DNA of 47,887 nucleotides from a virus: positions 1-47,887 of the IMG/VR virus record IMGVR_UViG_3300036760_000293. The stretch is one strand, 5' to 3'. How positions within the stretch are numbered: position 1 is the first letter of the stretch; each line of letters opens with the position of its first letter. This document shows positions 1 to 8,267 of this stretch, piece by piece. The position numbers and the translations under genes were made by a program. The notes beneath the pieces were generated by a model. It had not been told where the DNA came from. It did no database searches and saw nothing but the letters and a program-made list of their open reading frames with translations.

Positions 1-127
1 ACCGATCAATTAGGACATTTGACATTGTATATTTTTGATTCTAAGTCTCTTGGTAAGCCTATTTATGAGACATTTTATGTTACGAATCAAAATGAATGGG
101 ATGCAAAATATGACAGTAAATTATTAG
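1..127. repeat. Terminal direct repeat (circular-assembly overlap)
   Basis: Bases 1-127 are identical to 47761-47887. The gene starting at 47533 reads in frame across the junction into 1-156, so this is the overlap of a circular or circularly permuted contig rather than two separate gene copies. The unit length is about 47,760 bp. The overlap is the length an assembler leaves at a circle closure. A true 127-bp terminal repeat in the virion cannot be excluded from sequence alone. Confidence 0.9.
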
Positions 128-156
128 AAGTTGGGCAATTAGCCCATACTGGATAG
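1..156 (+). CDS. C-terminal part of the 127-aa virion protein begun at 47533
   Basis: This is the last 51 codons plus TAG of the gene that starts at 47533. Joined across the circle it makes a 127-residue protein rich in aromatic residues and beta-type sequence. It is followed 10 bp later by the next structural gene. The family is not recognised; position between coat and adaptor genes suggests a head completion or tail-attachment role. Confidence 0.8.
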   Translation, partial: TDQLGHLTLYIFDSKSLGKPIYETFYVTNQNEWDAKYDSKLLEVGQLAHTG

Positions 157-165
157 GAGAAAATT

Positions 166-657
166 ATGTCACAAGGTATTTTCAAAACAGGTGAGGCCAT
201 TGATGTAACATACCAAGCGGCCAAACTAACTACAGGATTAACAGATGTTGTAATGAAGATTTACGACGAGACCCGCGTTCTCGATGGAGTGAATTTTCCA
301 GACGTTACGATGACCGAAATTGGTGCAACCGGCAGATACTACGGTTCATTTACACCCGATGCGGCCGGTGTATGGACTATATTTGTAAACAGTGTTACCA
401 AATCAAGTCCTGTCGTAAAAACATTTTTAGTCTGTACAGCTAACCTGGAAAGTATTACAGCCGGTATTGCGGCACTAAATGATTTGTCAGCCGCTGAGGT
501 TAATTCGGAAGTAGCTTCGGCTTTATCGACTTATAATGCTGCAACTGGAACTGATGTTTCTACTACTGAGAGTAACATACGTGGTACTGACAGTGATACT
601 CTAAAAACACTGTCAGACCAGGTCGATGGTATTGAGTCCCCGGCTATGTTAGGTTAG
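166..657 (+). CDS. Putative virion protein, 163 aa
   Basis: ATG start follows a GGAGAAAATT ribosome site. The first 90 residues alternate polar and hydrophobic residues like a beta-sandwich. The last 70 residues are Ala/Ser/Thr/Asp-rich and helix-prone (ITAGIAALNDLSAAEV). Small beta-domain proteins with such tails are common among phage head-tail and tail genes. It lies in the late operon between a small structural gene and a GTG-started gene. Family not recognised. Confidence 0.7.
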   Translation: MSQGIFKTGEAIDVTYQAAKLTTGLTDVVMKIYDETRVLDGVNFPDVTMTEIGATGRYYGSFTPDAAGVWTIFVNSVTKSSPVVKTFLVCTANLESITAGIAALNDLSAAEVNSEVASALSTYNAATGTDVSTTESNIRGTDSDTLKTLSDQVDGIESPAMLG

Positions 658-661
658 ACAT

Positions 662-925
662 GTGTATAAACTTGGAAAAAACAGGTTGTTTTATTGTTCG
701 AATAGTGATTACCAGGTAAACGTAACAGCTAAAATAATTAAACCAAACTTAAAAAACACCGAAATTGGAATGACTTATTTTACTGACAAGCTGTATTATT
801 TCGAAGTTTGTTTCGGTGAAACAGGATCACATGTTTTTGTTGTCTATGAAAATGGAATACAAAAACACAGGGAGATTCTGCTGGTTTCAGGTGGTGGTGA
901 TTTAACTATTTACCCGGAAGAATAA
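662..925 (+). CDS. Hypothetical protein, 87 aa, GTG start
   Basis: The open frame begins with GTG at 662, four bases after the preceding stop. An ATG at 660 is in another frame and stops after 19 codons. The protein has a beta-rich pattern (YQVNVTAKIIKP; HVFVVYENGIQKHREILLV) and an acidic end. The ribosome site is weak, so translation is probably coupled to the gene before it. It ends two bases before the adaptor-like gene. Function unknown. Confidence 0.6.
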   Translation: MYKLGKNRLFYCSNSDYQVNVTAKIIKPNLKNTEIGMTYFTDKLYYFEVCFGETGSHVFVVYENGIQKHREILLVSGGGDLTIYPEE

Positions 926-927
926 TT

Positions 928-1698
928 ATGGCTAATTTAAGACTTACATATAGCGACATCTATACGAGGGTCAGCAACTTTCTCGGCTTGACTACAACCG
1001 GGACGGCACCTACCGACACTAATTTGACCACCTGCAAGGACATTTGCCAGCGAGGTCTCCGCCGGTTCTTATACCCGGTTGACAATCGAACGGGCGATTA
1101 CTGGGAGTGGAGTTTTCTTCGTCCCCTGCATACGGTGAACCTGCTAACGGGTAAATGGCGTTACCAATTACCCGAAGACTTCTCATCCATAATCACAGAC
1201 CCGACGTACAGCGAAGACGACGGTTTTAAGCAAATGGCCAAAACATCGCCGGATAACATATTGAATTCGATGGCCGGCGGTGAGATAAGCTATGCACCTT
1301 ACTATTACAGCATAGTTACATCGACATACGCCCCTGAGATTGGCGAGTTTGACGAGATATGGTTTTATCCCAAGCCAGACAGTTCTTACAGGATACAATT
1401 CTACTACAAGTCCGATCCGGGCAAAGCCATAAACGCCGGTGAGTTTCTTCCGGGCGGCGTAAAATCAACGGAGGCTATTCTCGAAAATTGTCTCGCTATC
1501 GCCGAGGCCCAGGAGGACGAGGTATTAGGTATACACACTCAACTGGCAGACAAACTCACACAGGACTTGATAATAATTGATTCCAGTAAAGATGCAGGCA
1601 ATATGATTATCGGTAATTTGTATGAAAGCAGTAATGCAGGACAAGTGGCACGGGGTGACCGTGCCATGTTGACAGTGTATGACACAGAATTAAATTAA
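928..1698 (+). CDS. Head-to-tail adaptor-like protein, 256 aa
   Basis: The N-terminus (LTYSDIYTRVSNFLG) and the pattern of helical segments around a central beta region (WRYQLPEDFSSI, DEIWFYPKP) resemble adaptor proteins that bind under the portal in podovirus-like phages such as the SU10 group. The C-terminal half has the expected long helix (STEAILENCLAIAEAQEDE). Its place downstream of the coat protein and before tail genes fits a connector. Assignment is from pattern memory; a structure comparison would settle it. Confidence 0.6.
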   Translation: MANLRLTYSDIYTRVSNFLGLTTTGTAPTDTNLTTCKDICQRGLRRFLYPVDNRTGDYWEWSFLRPLHTVNLLTGKWRYQLPEDFSSIITDPTYSEDDGFKQMAKTSPDNILNSMAGGEISYAPYYYSIVTSTYAPEIGEFDEIWFYPKPDSSYRIQFYYKSDPGKAINAGEFLPGGVKSTEAILENCLAIAEAQEDEVLGIHTQLADKLTQDLIIIDSSKDAGNMIIGNLYESSNAGQVARGDRAMLTVYDTELN

Positions 1699-1719
1699 AA
1701 ATTATTCAGGAGAAAACTA

Positions 1720-2091
1720 ATGAGTGCAGAGAATTTCCAGGCCAAAGAAGATTATGGCAATACACAGAGAGTGAAGCAGTTTACTACGGCTCCCGGTGTA
1801 ATAACCTATACGGCAAAGACGGGCCGTGCGGCAGACGATTTTATAATCGACCGCGTATTGAGAGTCACTACTGGCTCGACATATAGTCTTACAGTTACTG
1901 TTCCAGACGGTGTTTACTATGGACAAACCCTTCTTGTATTATTTGAAGTAAAAGGTGGAACGGAAACAGTTGACGTGACGACCACAACGGGAGATGATGC
2001 CACACAAATGACCGCCGCCGGTGGTTACTGGTATGGTATGTGGCATGGTTCTACTATTGGTTGGTGTACTATTGCAAGTTCTGCTACGTAA
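1720..2091 (+). CDS. Putative virion protein, 123 aa
   Basis: ATG follows an AGGAGAAAAC ribosome site. The sequence is nearly all beta-strand-like with Thr/Val/Gly alternation and ends with aromatic strands (GGYWYGMWHGSTIGWC). This type of small Thr-rich beta protein is typical of capsid decoration or tail-associated proteins. The next gene has the same character, so the two may be a decoration pair. Family not recognised. Confidence 0.65.
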   Translation: MSAENFQAKEDYGNTQRVKQFTTAPGVITYTAKTGRAADDFIIDRVLRVTTGSTYSLTVTVPDGVYYGQTLLVLFEVKGGTETVDVTTTTGDDATQMTAAGGYWYGMWHGSTIGWCTIASSAT

Positions 2092-2108
2092 AAGAAAGTG
2101 AGGGTATA

Positions 2109-2426
2109 ATGAGTACAGCTTATCTTGGTGCAAGTGGTTCTCAAATACGTCATGGTGGCGGCTCTGTCCGGGTTACCCTGGCAGCAAATGTAGGCCAGGG
2201 TAACGGTGGAACGAGTTTGCCATGTGCCGGTTGCTGGGTTTCCGCCCCGTCAGGCAATACCGCTCCCACGAAATTTAATATCGGTGCGGCGGCATCAAAT
2301 GTATTAGGCGTAGAAATCGCAGAAGGTGTCCAGGCTCTTTGGATTCCTATTGATGATGTTTCGCAACTCTACTTCTATTCGGGTGGAGCAACAGACATAG
2401 TGGACATAACGTATTTACGCGGCTAA
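2109..2426 (+). CDS. Putative virion protein, 105 aa
   Basis: The ATG at 2109 is preferred over an upstream in-frame ATG at 2040 because it follows AGTGAGGG and leaves the preceding gene intact. The product is beta-rich with Gly/Ala/Ser loops (GGGSVRVTLAANVGQGNGG) and a strand-turn-strand end (QLYFYSGGATDIVDITYL), like small coat-decorating or tail proteins. It is followed four bases later by a nuclease gene of different composition. Confidence 0.65.
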   Translation: MSTAYLGASGSQIRHGGGSVRVTLAANVGQGNGGTSLPCAGCWVSAPSGNTAPTKFNIGAAASNVLGVEIAEGVQALWIPIDDVSQLYFYSGGATDIVDITYLRG

Positions 2427-2430
2427 GAAT

Positions 2431-2898
2431 ATGATTACTCGAAAATGTTGTACGTGTTTTATAGTAAAACCTTTAAGTGGATTTTATAAAAATAAACGTG
2501 AAAAACACGGTCATACTTATGAGTGTATAAGTTGTTCTTTGAGGCGGGCTAAAACCAACTGGTTAAAGAAAAAAGACAAACCAGAAATTAAACAGTGGAA
2601 TAGAGAAAAAACTAAAAAATATAATCTTAAAAATTTCTTTAATATGACTTTAGAAGATTATAATAGATTAGTTGAACAGCAAAATGGACTATGTGCAATT
2701 TGTGGTAAAGTAGAAACGATTTCAAATCAGTTTGGTTCACGACCGCTTTCTGTTGACCATGACCATAACACTGGAGAGGTTAGGGGTTTACTGTGTTCGC
2801 AGTGTAATCATCTTCTTGGAAATGCTAAAGACAGCATAGAGATTCTAAATAATGCAATAACGTATCTAAAGGAGAAACATAATGTCAGAATATATTGA
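2431..2898 (+). CDS. HNH / recombination endonuclease VII-like protein
   Basis: The 155-residue protein carries an endonuclease VII-type HNH core: a CAICGK knuckle (about residues 88-93), the catalytic DHDHNTG block (109-115) and a second knuckle, CSQCN (122-126). A further Cys cluster lies near the N-terminus. Such enzymes cut DNA and often spread as free-standing homing nucleases between phage genes. The gene is more A+T-rich than its neighbours and breaks a row of structural genes. Its TGA stop overlaps the next gene by 17 bp. Confidence 0.85.
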   Translation: MITRKCCTCFIVKPLSGFYKNKREKHGHTYECISCSLRRAKTNWLKKKDKPEIKQWNREKTKKYNLKNFFNMTLEDYNRLVEQQNGLCAICGKVETISNQFGSRPLSVDHDHNTGEVRGLLCSQCNHLLGNAKDSIEILNNAITYLKEKHNVRIY

Positions 2899-3100
2899 CC
2901 GCCATCTTAGCTGGCAGAAATATGCTAATAAAGAAATTAAAGCCGGGCGTAAACCGACGAAGTTCGAAGACTGGAAAGTGTCGCCTGTGTATTTCAAAGG
3001 TATATCTGAACAAACCTATGAATCTCAACTTAAAAGAGCGGGTATAGATTGGGAAAAAGATAAACCGAGTGCAAGACTTAAACGCAGTAAGGGCAAATAA
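2882..3100 (+). CDS. Hypothetical small basic protein, 72 aa
   Basis: ATG at 2882 lies inside the nuclease gene after an AAAGGAGAAAC ribosome site. The product is Lys/Arg/Trp-rich (LSWQKYANKEIKAGRKP; SARLKRSKGK) and likely helical. Its TAA overlaps the next ATG (TAATG), so it is translationally linked to the tail gene fragment that follows. Similar small basic proteins accompany phage tail genes, but no family is recognised. Confidence 0.65.
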   Translation: MSEYIDRHLSWQKYANKEIKAGRKPTKFEDWKVSPVYFKGISEQTYESQLKRAGIDWEKDKPSARLKRSKGK

Positions 3101-3324
3101 TGATAGAATTACCTTCTCCGATTCAAGGACTATCGAAAGGGATACCGGTAGATAAAGAATCCCCCGCAACGTCAGGGTATTTGAATAACGTACGTCCTGT
3201 CGATGTGTTAGAGTCTCGTATCCGCATAGGACAAAGACCAGGGTTGGATAAGTGGTCAGATGACCGAGCCGGGGATGTCGAACAGCCGATAGTGGCAATG
3301 TGTGTTGTGGCGGCAATGGCATAA
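3100..3324 (+). CDS. N-terminal segment of a tail protein (split gene)
   Basis: The 74-residue product has an N-terminus typical of large flat tail proteins: a proline-containing PIQGLSKGIPVDKES start, LNNVRP, and IRIGQRPGLDKW, ending in EQPIVAMCVV. In related phages this seems to lead directly into the kind of sequence found at 5180-6777. Here it stops, with TAATATG joining it to the next frame. It is probably the first piece of a gene broken by insertion of the modules at 3326-5227. Confidence 0.6.
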   Translation: MIELPSPIQGLSKGIPVDKESPATSGYLNNVRPVDVLESRIRIGQRPGLDKWSDDRAGDVEQPIVAMCVVAAMA

Positions 3325-3325
3325 T

Positions 3326-4105
3326 ATGGCTGTTTATTCTTATACATACTGGGGAACCGCTACTGGTACTGTAAACATAGGTCAACAGTATAAAATTGAC
3401 GGTGTTGTACAATTTCAAATAGTATCGGCCACTAATACCCCGATTCCAGGAGGATTATATAGGTGTTTCTTTGAGGCAACGGGCACTATTTTACCCTCCA
3501 CAGTTTATAATGAGACTGTTTTTGGTATTACTTTAACTACTGGTGCGTATAATACGGCTCTTGTTTTGTCAACAGTGTGTACAAGATATACCGGGGGGAA
3601 CTATTATGCGTTTGAAGTTGCTTCTGGAATAGGAAATTTTCAAACAAGTGTAGGAAGTAATTCTTATTATGAATATTCTTCCGGTATTCCTTTTGTTGGT
3701 ACATTAACACCAAGTCGAGAAGGTTATTCTTTTACTCCGGCTTCAATGAATTTTAATATATCATCCGCTTCTTTAGTCTCTCCGGATAGATTCGTTGCCA
3801 CAATAAGTACGTCTTACGTAAATATAACCGGAACTATATCTGGCACAAGTTCTCTATCTGGGGTTTTAACAGTTGGGAGTAGACTTAAACCCCCATCAGC
3901 GACTTATTGGTATGACAGTGGAGAAGGAACAGCTTTTTATTATAGACTTTGGATTATGCCTGATGGAAGTTACGGAGACCCGCCGCCAACGGGTACAGAA
4001 AACATAGATTATGAAGTTCTCGCAGGGTATGAGCCGAATTTTATTAACACAAATCGTAGATTGATTGCTATAGCAAAAAATTCACTATATTATGAAAGTA
4101 TATAA
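3326..4105 (+). CDS. Modular tail-associated protein, 259 aa
   Basis: ATG at 3326 comes one base after the previous TAA; an in-frame GTG at 3302 is less likely. The first 120 residues are Tyr/Thr/Gly-rich beta sequence. Next comes a block like carboxypeptidase-regulatory or adhesin repeats (GTLTPSREGYSFTPAS), then one copy of the ITGTISGTSSLSGVLT repeat. The end, RLIAIAKNSLYYESI, resembles the end of the protein at 4502-5227. It looks like a surface domain cassette. Confidence 0.65.
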   Translation: MAVYSYTYWGTATGTVNIGQQYKIDGVVQFQIVSATNTPIPGGLYRCFFEATGTILPSTVYNETVFGITLTTGAYNTALVLSTVCTRYTGGNYYAFEVASGIGNFQTSVGSNSYYEYSSGIPFVGTLTPSREGYSFTPASMNFNISSASLVSPDRFVATISTSYVNITGTISGTSSLSGVLTVGSRLKPPSATYWYDSGEGTAFYYRLWIMPDGSYGDPPPTGTENIDYEVLAGYEPNFINTNRRLIAIAKNSLYYESI

Positions 4106-4107
4106 AA

Positions 4108-4500
4108 ATGTCTTTTTCCGATTATACAGAAAATAAATTTATTGACCACATAACCGGTAAAACATCCTTTACCAAACCCATTTGCTTTGTGGGGTTATCA
4201 ACAGCAGACCCCGGTGAAGACGCCTCTGGTTTAGCAGAACCTGTAGGTAACGGATACGCAAGAGTGGGAACCGCCGGGGCCGACTGGAACGCGGCAAGCG
4301 GGGGCTCTGCTACCAACGCCAACGCCATAGTGTTTGCTGTAGCATCTGGTTCGTGGGAGACTATAACACATTTTGCTACATTTGACGCTGCCAGTGGTGG
4401 AAATATGTTAGGCTCTAATGCTTTAACAACACCACACGCAATTACTACCAATCAAATTGCCCGATTCGCCGCCGGAGCTTTGACTATAACTCAGGGATAA
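4108..4500 (+). CDS. Tail fibre-associated protein (Gp80-like), 130 aa
   Basis: The sequence has the signature of a family common in phage tail regions: SFSDYTENKFIDHITG, then FVGLSTADPGEDASGLAEP, NGYARV, and a Gly/Ala beta end (THFATFDAASGGNML). Such proteins are usually annotated as tail fibre or Gp80-like components and sit on the particle surface. It is joined to the next gene by TAATATG. The family is recognised with fair confidence; its exact place in the tail is not known. Confidence 0.7.
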   Translation: MSFSDYTENKFIDHITGKTSFTKPICFVGLSTADPGEDASGLAEPVGNGYARVGTAGADWNAASGGSATNANAIVFAVASGSWETITHFATFDAASGGNMLGSNALTTPHAITTNQIARFAAGALTITQG

Positions 4501-4501
4501 T

Positions 4502-5227
4502 ATGGCCCTTGTATTAAATACAAATTGTGGTTTCGTAACCGTCGCACCTACCAATGACCCAACAGGCACAAACATATCTCCTATAGATGGATATGCCCTC
4601 GCACAAAAAGACGTTGCTCCTGTCGGTGCTATTAAAATTACTGAAATAGGGTGGTACACAGGTGAAAACACAAATGGAGCCAATTATGAACTTGGATTAT
4701 ATAGTCATAATGCCGGTGGAGAGAAACCAGATGCTCGATTAGAAGTATCAACCGGAAATGCAAAAGGCACTACAAAAGGATGGAAAAAGGTTACTGTTGA
4801 TTGGACTATAGTTGCGGGAACAACTTATTGGTTAGCATTACAAGTTGATGCGGTATCCGACGCTACTTATATGGATAGAAGTTCCAGTGGTGGAAAAAGA
4901 TACATTATGACTGGTGGTGGACAAACTGCATTAGAAAGCACTTGGCCTGCGGGTGGCTCAACTGTCGAGTATATTATAGCTATTTATGCTGTATGGGAAG
5001 AAGCGGCAGAGGAATATGTAGATATAACCGGTACTATTACCGGCACAAGCAGTCTTTCAGGTACACTAACATTAATTGATATAGTTCCTATGACCGGCAC
5101 AATTACCGGAACATCTGCTTTATCCGGCGAATTAACATTATCATCTAATTGGCAAACTGATAATTTTATCACAATCAAACGATTAATAGTTATCGGCAGC
5201 GATAGTTTATACTATGAGGTAATATAA
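4502..5227 (+). CDS. Beta-sandwich tail-associated protein, 241 aa
   Basis: Residues 1-165 look like a jelly-roll carbohydrate-binding-like domain (ITEIGWYTGENTNGANYELGLY; GTTYWLALQVDA). Two copies of the TGTITGTSxLSGxLTL repeat follow. The end, DNFITIKRLIVIGSDSLYYEVI, looks like the missing linker of the split tail gene, since the next gene continues as LTQLAASVGQI. Its TAA overlaps the next ATG (TAATG). Confidence 0.65.
   Translation: MALVLNTNCGFVTVAPTNDPTGTNISPIDGYALAQKDVAPVGAIKITEIGWYTGENTNGANYELGLYSHNAGGEKPDARLEVSTGNAKGTTKGWKKVTVDWTIVAGTTYWLALQVDAVSDATYMDRSSSGGKRYIMTGGGQTALESTWPAGGSTVEYIIAIYAVWEEAAEEYVDITGTITGTSSLSGTLTLIDIVPMTGTITGTSALSGELTLSSNWQTDNFITIKRLIVIGSDSLYYEVI
5024..5143 (+). 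repeat. Coding repeats of a 16-residue TGTIxGTSxLSGxLT unit
   Basis: Two copies of a Thr/Gly/Ser-rich unit are encoded here. A third copy lies at about 3822-3877 in a different gene. The bases are also alike (ATAACCGGTACTATTACCGG and variants), so this is recent duplication or recombination between neighbouring tail genes. Confidence 0.6.
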
Positions 5228-6777
5228 TGTCGGGGAGTTTAACACAGCTTGCAGCATCTGTCGGACAGATTGATACGGCTGACCAACTTACTGTGACGTC
5301 AGCATTTCAGAAGGTATTTATTGCTAATGGTGCAAACTTAAAGATTGCTGATTTTATAAATACAAAACTCACTACAGCCGATGTAAAACCTGCCGGTAAG
5401 GTGTATCCTACAAGCGGTACGGTTCTTACCGGTGGAACATCTGCCGCCAAGATGATTGTAGATTTCTGTAGTGCCAATGATAGTACTGCTTATGTGTATG
5501 GATATAGGACAACCTCTGCTACATTTTCCAGTGGTGAAACAGTTACCGGGACAGTAACAACCCCGACAGGGTTAGCGGGAGATGTTAGTTTTGTAATAAG
5601 TGCCGCTGAGACTGCATCTCCACACTGGTATAGCTGGACGGTATATGCCGCTGACTCTACCTATTTTGGAGCAATGCCAGCAAAGGCATATTTAGTATGT
5701 GTCTATCGTGGCAGGTTAGTTCTGGCGGGAAATCCACAATATCCAAACCAGTGGTACATGACAAGGGTGGCAAAACCATTTGATTTCCTGTATGGTACTG
5801 ACGACCCGATGAGTGCCGTTGCTGGTAACAATGCCGATGCGGGACAATGCCCGGATATTATACGCTGTCTTATATCTTTCCATGATGATTATTTAATATT
5901 CGGTTGTGCTTCTACTATATGGATTCTGCGAGGAGACCCCGTTGCCGGTGGTTCTCTGGATAATTTAAGCGACACAACGGGAATATTTGGCTCCAATAGC
6001 TGGTGTTTTGATGATGATAGAAATTTGTACTTCTGGGGCACTGGCGGAATTTATAGAGTTGAAGCAAACTTTTCAGGTATAACAAATTTAACAGAAACTT
6101 CAATACCGGAACTTATTAAAGATGAGCTTCCCAATCCTTCCACCCATAGAATAACAATGGGGTTCGATAAACGAAGAAATGCAATTTTAATATGTATAAC
6201 CGTATTAGCAACGGGTGTAAATTCTAATTATTTTTATAGTCTAAAAACAAGAGGATTTTTCCCGGAATTGTACCCTGAAGAATGTGGAACATATTCACTT
6301 TTTTACTATGATTCTAACGACAGTAATTATGCTGACCTTTTGGTTGGTTGCAGGGACGGGTATATTCGTAAGTTCCTGGATACGGCAAAAGATGACGACA
6401 TAGGAAGCGTAGATGAGGCAATATCTTCTTATGTAACTTACCCGATAACACCACTATCCGGGTTAGATACTAATGGCAGGCTATCCGAAATGGTATTTGA
6501 TTTGTCCGGTGGTGCTTCCAGCGGTAGTTTTACAGATACAGATGGGGTTACTTATTCATTATTCAAAGGGGACGATGCTGAGACAGTACTGGAAGATATT
6601 AAGGATGGAGCAACGGCGTTTACGTCTGGTACTTTGAGCGGAACGGGAAGAAAAAACAAAATACGCCCGAGAATGAGAGGGGCTTATATGGGATTGAAAC
6701 TACACAATTCTACTGCTGCTCAGGCTTGGTCGGTGAACAGGGTACTTTTTGACACGAAGAAAGCGGGGAAAGTATAA
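5227..6777 (+). CDS. Tail protein, stabilisation-protein-like, 516 aa
   Basis: The start (SLTQLAASVGQIDTADQ, AFQKVFIANG) reads as the middle of a larger protein. The body has WYMTRVAKPFDF, GNNADAGQ, DDYLIFGCASTIWILRG, NLYFWGTGGIYR and DLLVGCRDGYIRKF, an all-beta propeller-like pattern seen in large podovirus tail or stabilisation proteins. Length is about that of the family's C-terminal part. The N-terminal part is at 3100-3324. The role is probably the tail tube or nozzle region. Confidence 0.65.
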   Translation: MSGSLTQLAASVGQIDTADQLTVTSAFQKVFIANGANLKIADFINTKLTTADVKPAGKVYPTSGTVLTGGTSAAKMIVDFCSANDSTAYVYGYRTTSATFSSGETVTGTVTTPTGLAGDVSFVISAAETASPHWYSWTVYAADSTYFGAMPAKAYLVCVYRGRLVLAGNPQYPNQWYMTRVAKPFDFLYGTDDPMSAVAGNNADAGQCPDIIRCLISFHDDYLIFGCASTIWILRGDPVAGGSLDNLSDTTGIFGSNSWCFDDDRNLYFWGTGGIYRVEANFSGITNLTETSIPELIKDELPNPSTHRITMGFDKRRNAILICITVLATGVNSNYFYSLKTRGFFPELYPEECGTYSLFYYDSNDSNYADLLVGCRDGYIRKFLDTAKDDDIGSVDEAISSYVTYPITPLSGLDTNGRLSEMVFDLSGGASSGSFTDTDGVTYSLFKGDDAETVLEDIKDGATAFTSGTLSGTGRKNKIRPRMRGAYMGLKLHNSTAAQAWSVNRVLFDTKKAGKV

Positions 6778-7301
6778 TGGGTTTGTATAGAAATAAACGT
6801 GGAGATTATGTAGAAGCGGGACCGGTGTCTCCTGGGCCAGACTGGTATCCGACTCAAGCTCCTCCTTCCAGAGGAACAAATCTACAGAGTTTGTATAATA
6901 ACTTTAGCCAGAGAGAAGAAGAAGCCAAAACATCCAATCTTAAAAGAGAATCGGAGATAAGGGGAATTTATGCCGATATTCTTAATTCAATTTCGGGCAG
7001 CAATGATTCTCTAAGAGCCTCCGGGCTTGCTGACATCGAAAGACAGGCGGGGACGTTAACTGGACAGGAAACCCAGGGAATGATTAGCTCCGGGCTATAT
7101 GGTACTACAACTGCGGCAGCCATTCCAAGAAACGTGGCTGCAAGTTTTACCCAACCATCGAGGATTAAACTTGAAGATTTACTACAGGGAAGAAAGAGAG
7201 AGGCCCAACTCGGATTAGCGGGATTTGTGGAACGAATTGAGAATCCTTATCCCGATTATAATACTTTAATGCAGGCTATGATTGCACAAGGAAGCTCTTG
7301 A
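6777..7301 (+). CDS. Virion protein interrupted by in-frame TGA (174 aa to TGA)
   Basis: The ATG overlaps the previous TAA (TAATG). The product has a proline-rich head, a coiled-coil middle (REEEAKTSNLKRESEIR), an Ala/Gly-rich segment and a helical end. At 7299-7301 TGA follows QGSS, yet the same frame stays open for 38 more codons to a TAA at 7416. The next gene starts there with the same TAATATG spacing seen at 3324 and 4500. The real gene is probably 6777-7418, with readthrough, a recent nonsense change or a base error. Confidence 0.7.
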   Translation: MGLYRNKRGDYVEAGPVSPGPDWYPTQAPPSRGTNLQSLYNNFSQREEEAKTSNLKRESEIRGIYADILNSISGSNDSLRASGLADIERQAGTLTGQETQGMISSGLYGTTTAAAIPRNVAASFTQPSRIKLEDLLQGRKREAQLGLAGFVERIENPYPDYNTLMQAMIAQGSS

Positions 7302-7418
7302 GGAAGTGTAGGACAAAATGTTGATATGTATGGAAACCCCCGTAATCCTATTTCTGGTATGATTGATTATGGTTTAGGATTTGGTCAAGGACGTCCTACT
7401 GGACTCTTTGCAAGATAA
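7302..7418 (+). other. In-frame downstream extension after TGA
   Basis: Thirty-eight sense codons continue in the frame of 6777-7301 after its TGA. They read like ordinary late protein (YGNPRNPISGMIDYGLG, then FGQGRPTGLFAR) and end at TAA 7416-7418, one base before the ATG of the next gene. Confidence 0.6.
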
Positions 7419-7419
7419 T

Positions 7420-7869
7420 ATGTCTCTTGTAAGTAATATCAAAGATAATGATTCCGTAAGTATCAGACAGGCTATCGCCAAACTTGGTTCTATTAAACTC
7501 GGCACTACAGCTTCTCCTATTTATGCGGGACTTACTCTAACCGGGCTTACAGACCATTCACTTATCTATGTCGATGGTGGTGGTGTTTTAACTTCTCTTG
7601 GTACGGCTACAGACGGACAACTACCAATAGGTGATACTGGTGGTGTTCCGGTACTGGCTACTTTAACAGGAACCGCCAAAAGAGTTTCTGTAACCAGTGC
7701 AGCAGGGTCTATTACATTGTCTGGGCCACAAGATTTGGATACTGTAGATAGTCCTACATTTACTGGATTAAATTTCTTAGAAGTAAGTGAATTACCCAGT
7801 CCTATAACCGAGGGTAAAATAATAAGATTAGTAACAGACAATCGTTTATATTTTGGAAAGGTAGTATAA
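7420..7869 (+). CDS. Tail fibre-like protein, 149 aa
   Basis: ATG at 7420 follows TAA by one base; an in-frame ATG at 7381 would overlap the extension of the previous gene. The product carries fibre-shaft repeats (ASPIYAGLTLTGLTDHSLIYVD; DTVDSPTFTGL), a pattern found in trimeric phage fibres. The end (ITEGKIIRLVTDNRLYFGK) is a beta hairpin type. TAATG links it to the next gene. Confidence 0.65.
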   Translation: MSLVSNIKDNDSVSIRQAIAKLGSIKLGTTASPIYAGLTLTGLTDHSLIYVDGGGVLTSLGTATDGQLPIGDTGGVPVLATLTGTAKRVSVTSAAGSITLSGPQDLDTVDSPTFTGLNFLEVSELPSPITEGKIIRLVTDNRLYFGKVV

Positions 7870-8267
7870 TGGCAGCAGAATGGAAAAAAATATTATTAGA
7901 AGGTGATGCTGGTACAAGCTGTAAAGTATTAGTTAGTGCCAATGACACCACGGAGGGTTATCTCGGTGCTAAAATAGTTGCGGGAACAAGTATGGAGGAG
8001 ACCCTGAGTGGTGCTGGAGATGAAACATATACCCTCGGGGTTATAGCAGATGGAATTACTGCGGCACAAATAGCAGATGATGCTGTTGGTTCGGAACACA
8101 TCGAAGCGTTAAGTGATGATTTGGATTTTGCTGGTAATGAGGCAACAGATATGGCAGTTCATAATGTTGCCGACGCTACTGCACGAAATGGACTTACACC
8201 GGTTCTTGGTAAAATTGTGTTTCAAGTGGATACTTTACACCCATATATTTGTACTGCAATTGCATAA
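7869..8267 (+). CDS. Fibre-associated virion protein, 132 aa
   Basis: The start MAAEWKKILLEGDAG is paralleled by MALEWKKIP in the next gene, so the two share an attachment or assembly motif. The rest is low-complexity Asp/Ala/Gly shaft sequence (ITAAQIADDAVGSEHI), as found in phage fibres. Stop at 8265-8267, nine bases before the next ATG. It is probably a fibre or baseplate-side subunit. Confidence 0.6.
   Translation: MAAEWKKILLEGDAGTSCKVLVSANDTTEGYLGAKIVAGTSMEETLSGAGDETYTLGVIADGITAAQIADDAVGSEHIEALSDDLDFAGNEATDMAVHNVADATARNGLTPVLGKIVFQVDTLHPYICTAIA

Noticed and set aside
2431-2898. Group I intron carrying the HNH gene
   Set aside because: No interrupted exon halves and no intron core on either side; it looks free-standing.
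2885-3418. 177-codon minus-strand open frame
   Set aside because: It lies across three plausible plus-strand genes and has no ribosome site or coding look; it is a shadow.
7299-7301. Alternative genetic code with TGA as Trp
   Set aside because: TGA serves as a stop in many ATGA overlaps across both arms, and no other gene needs recoding.
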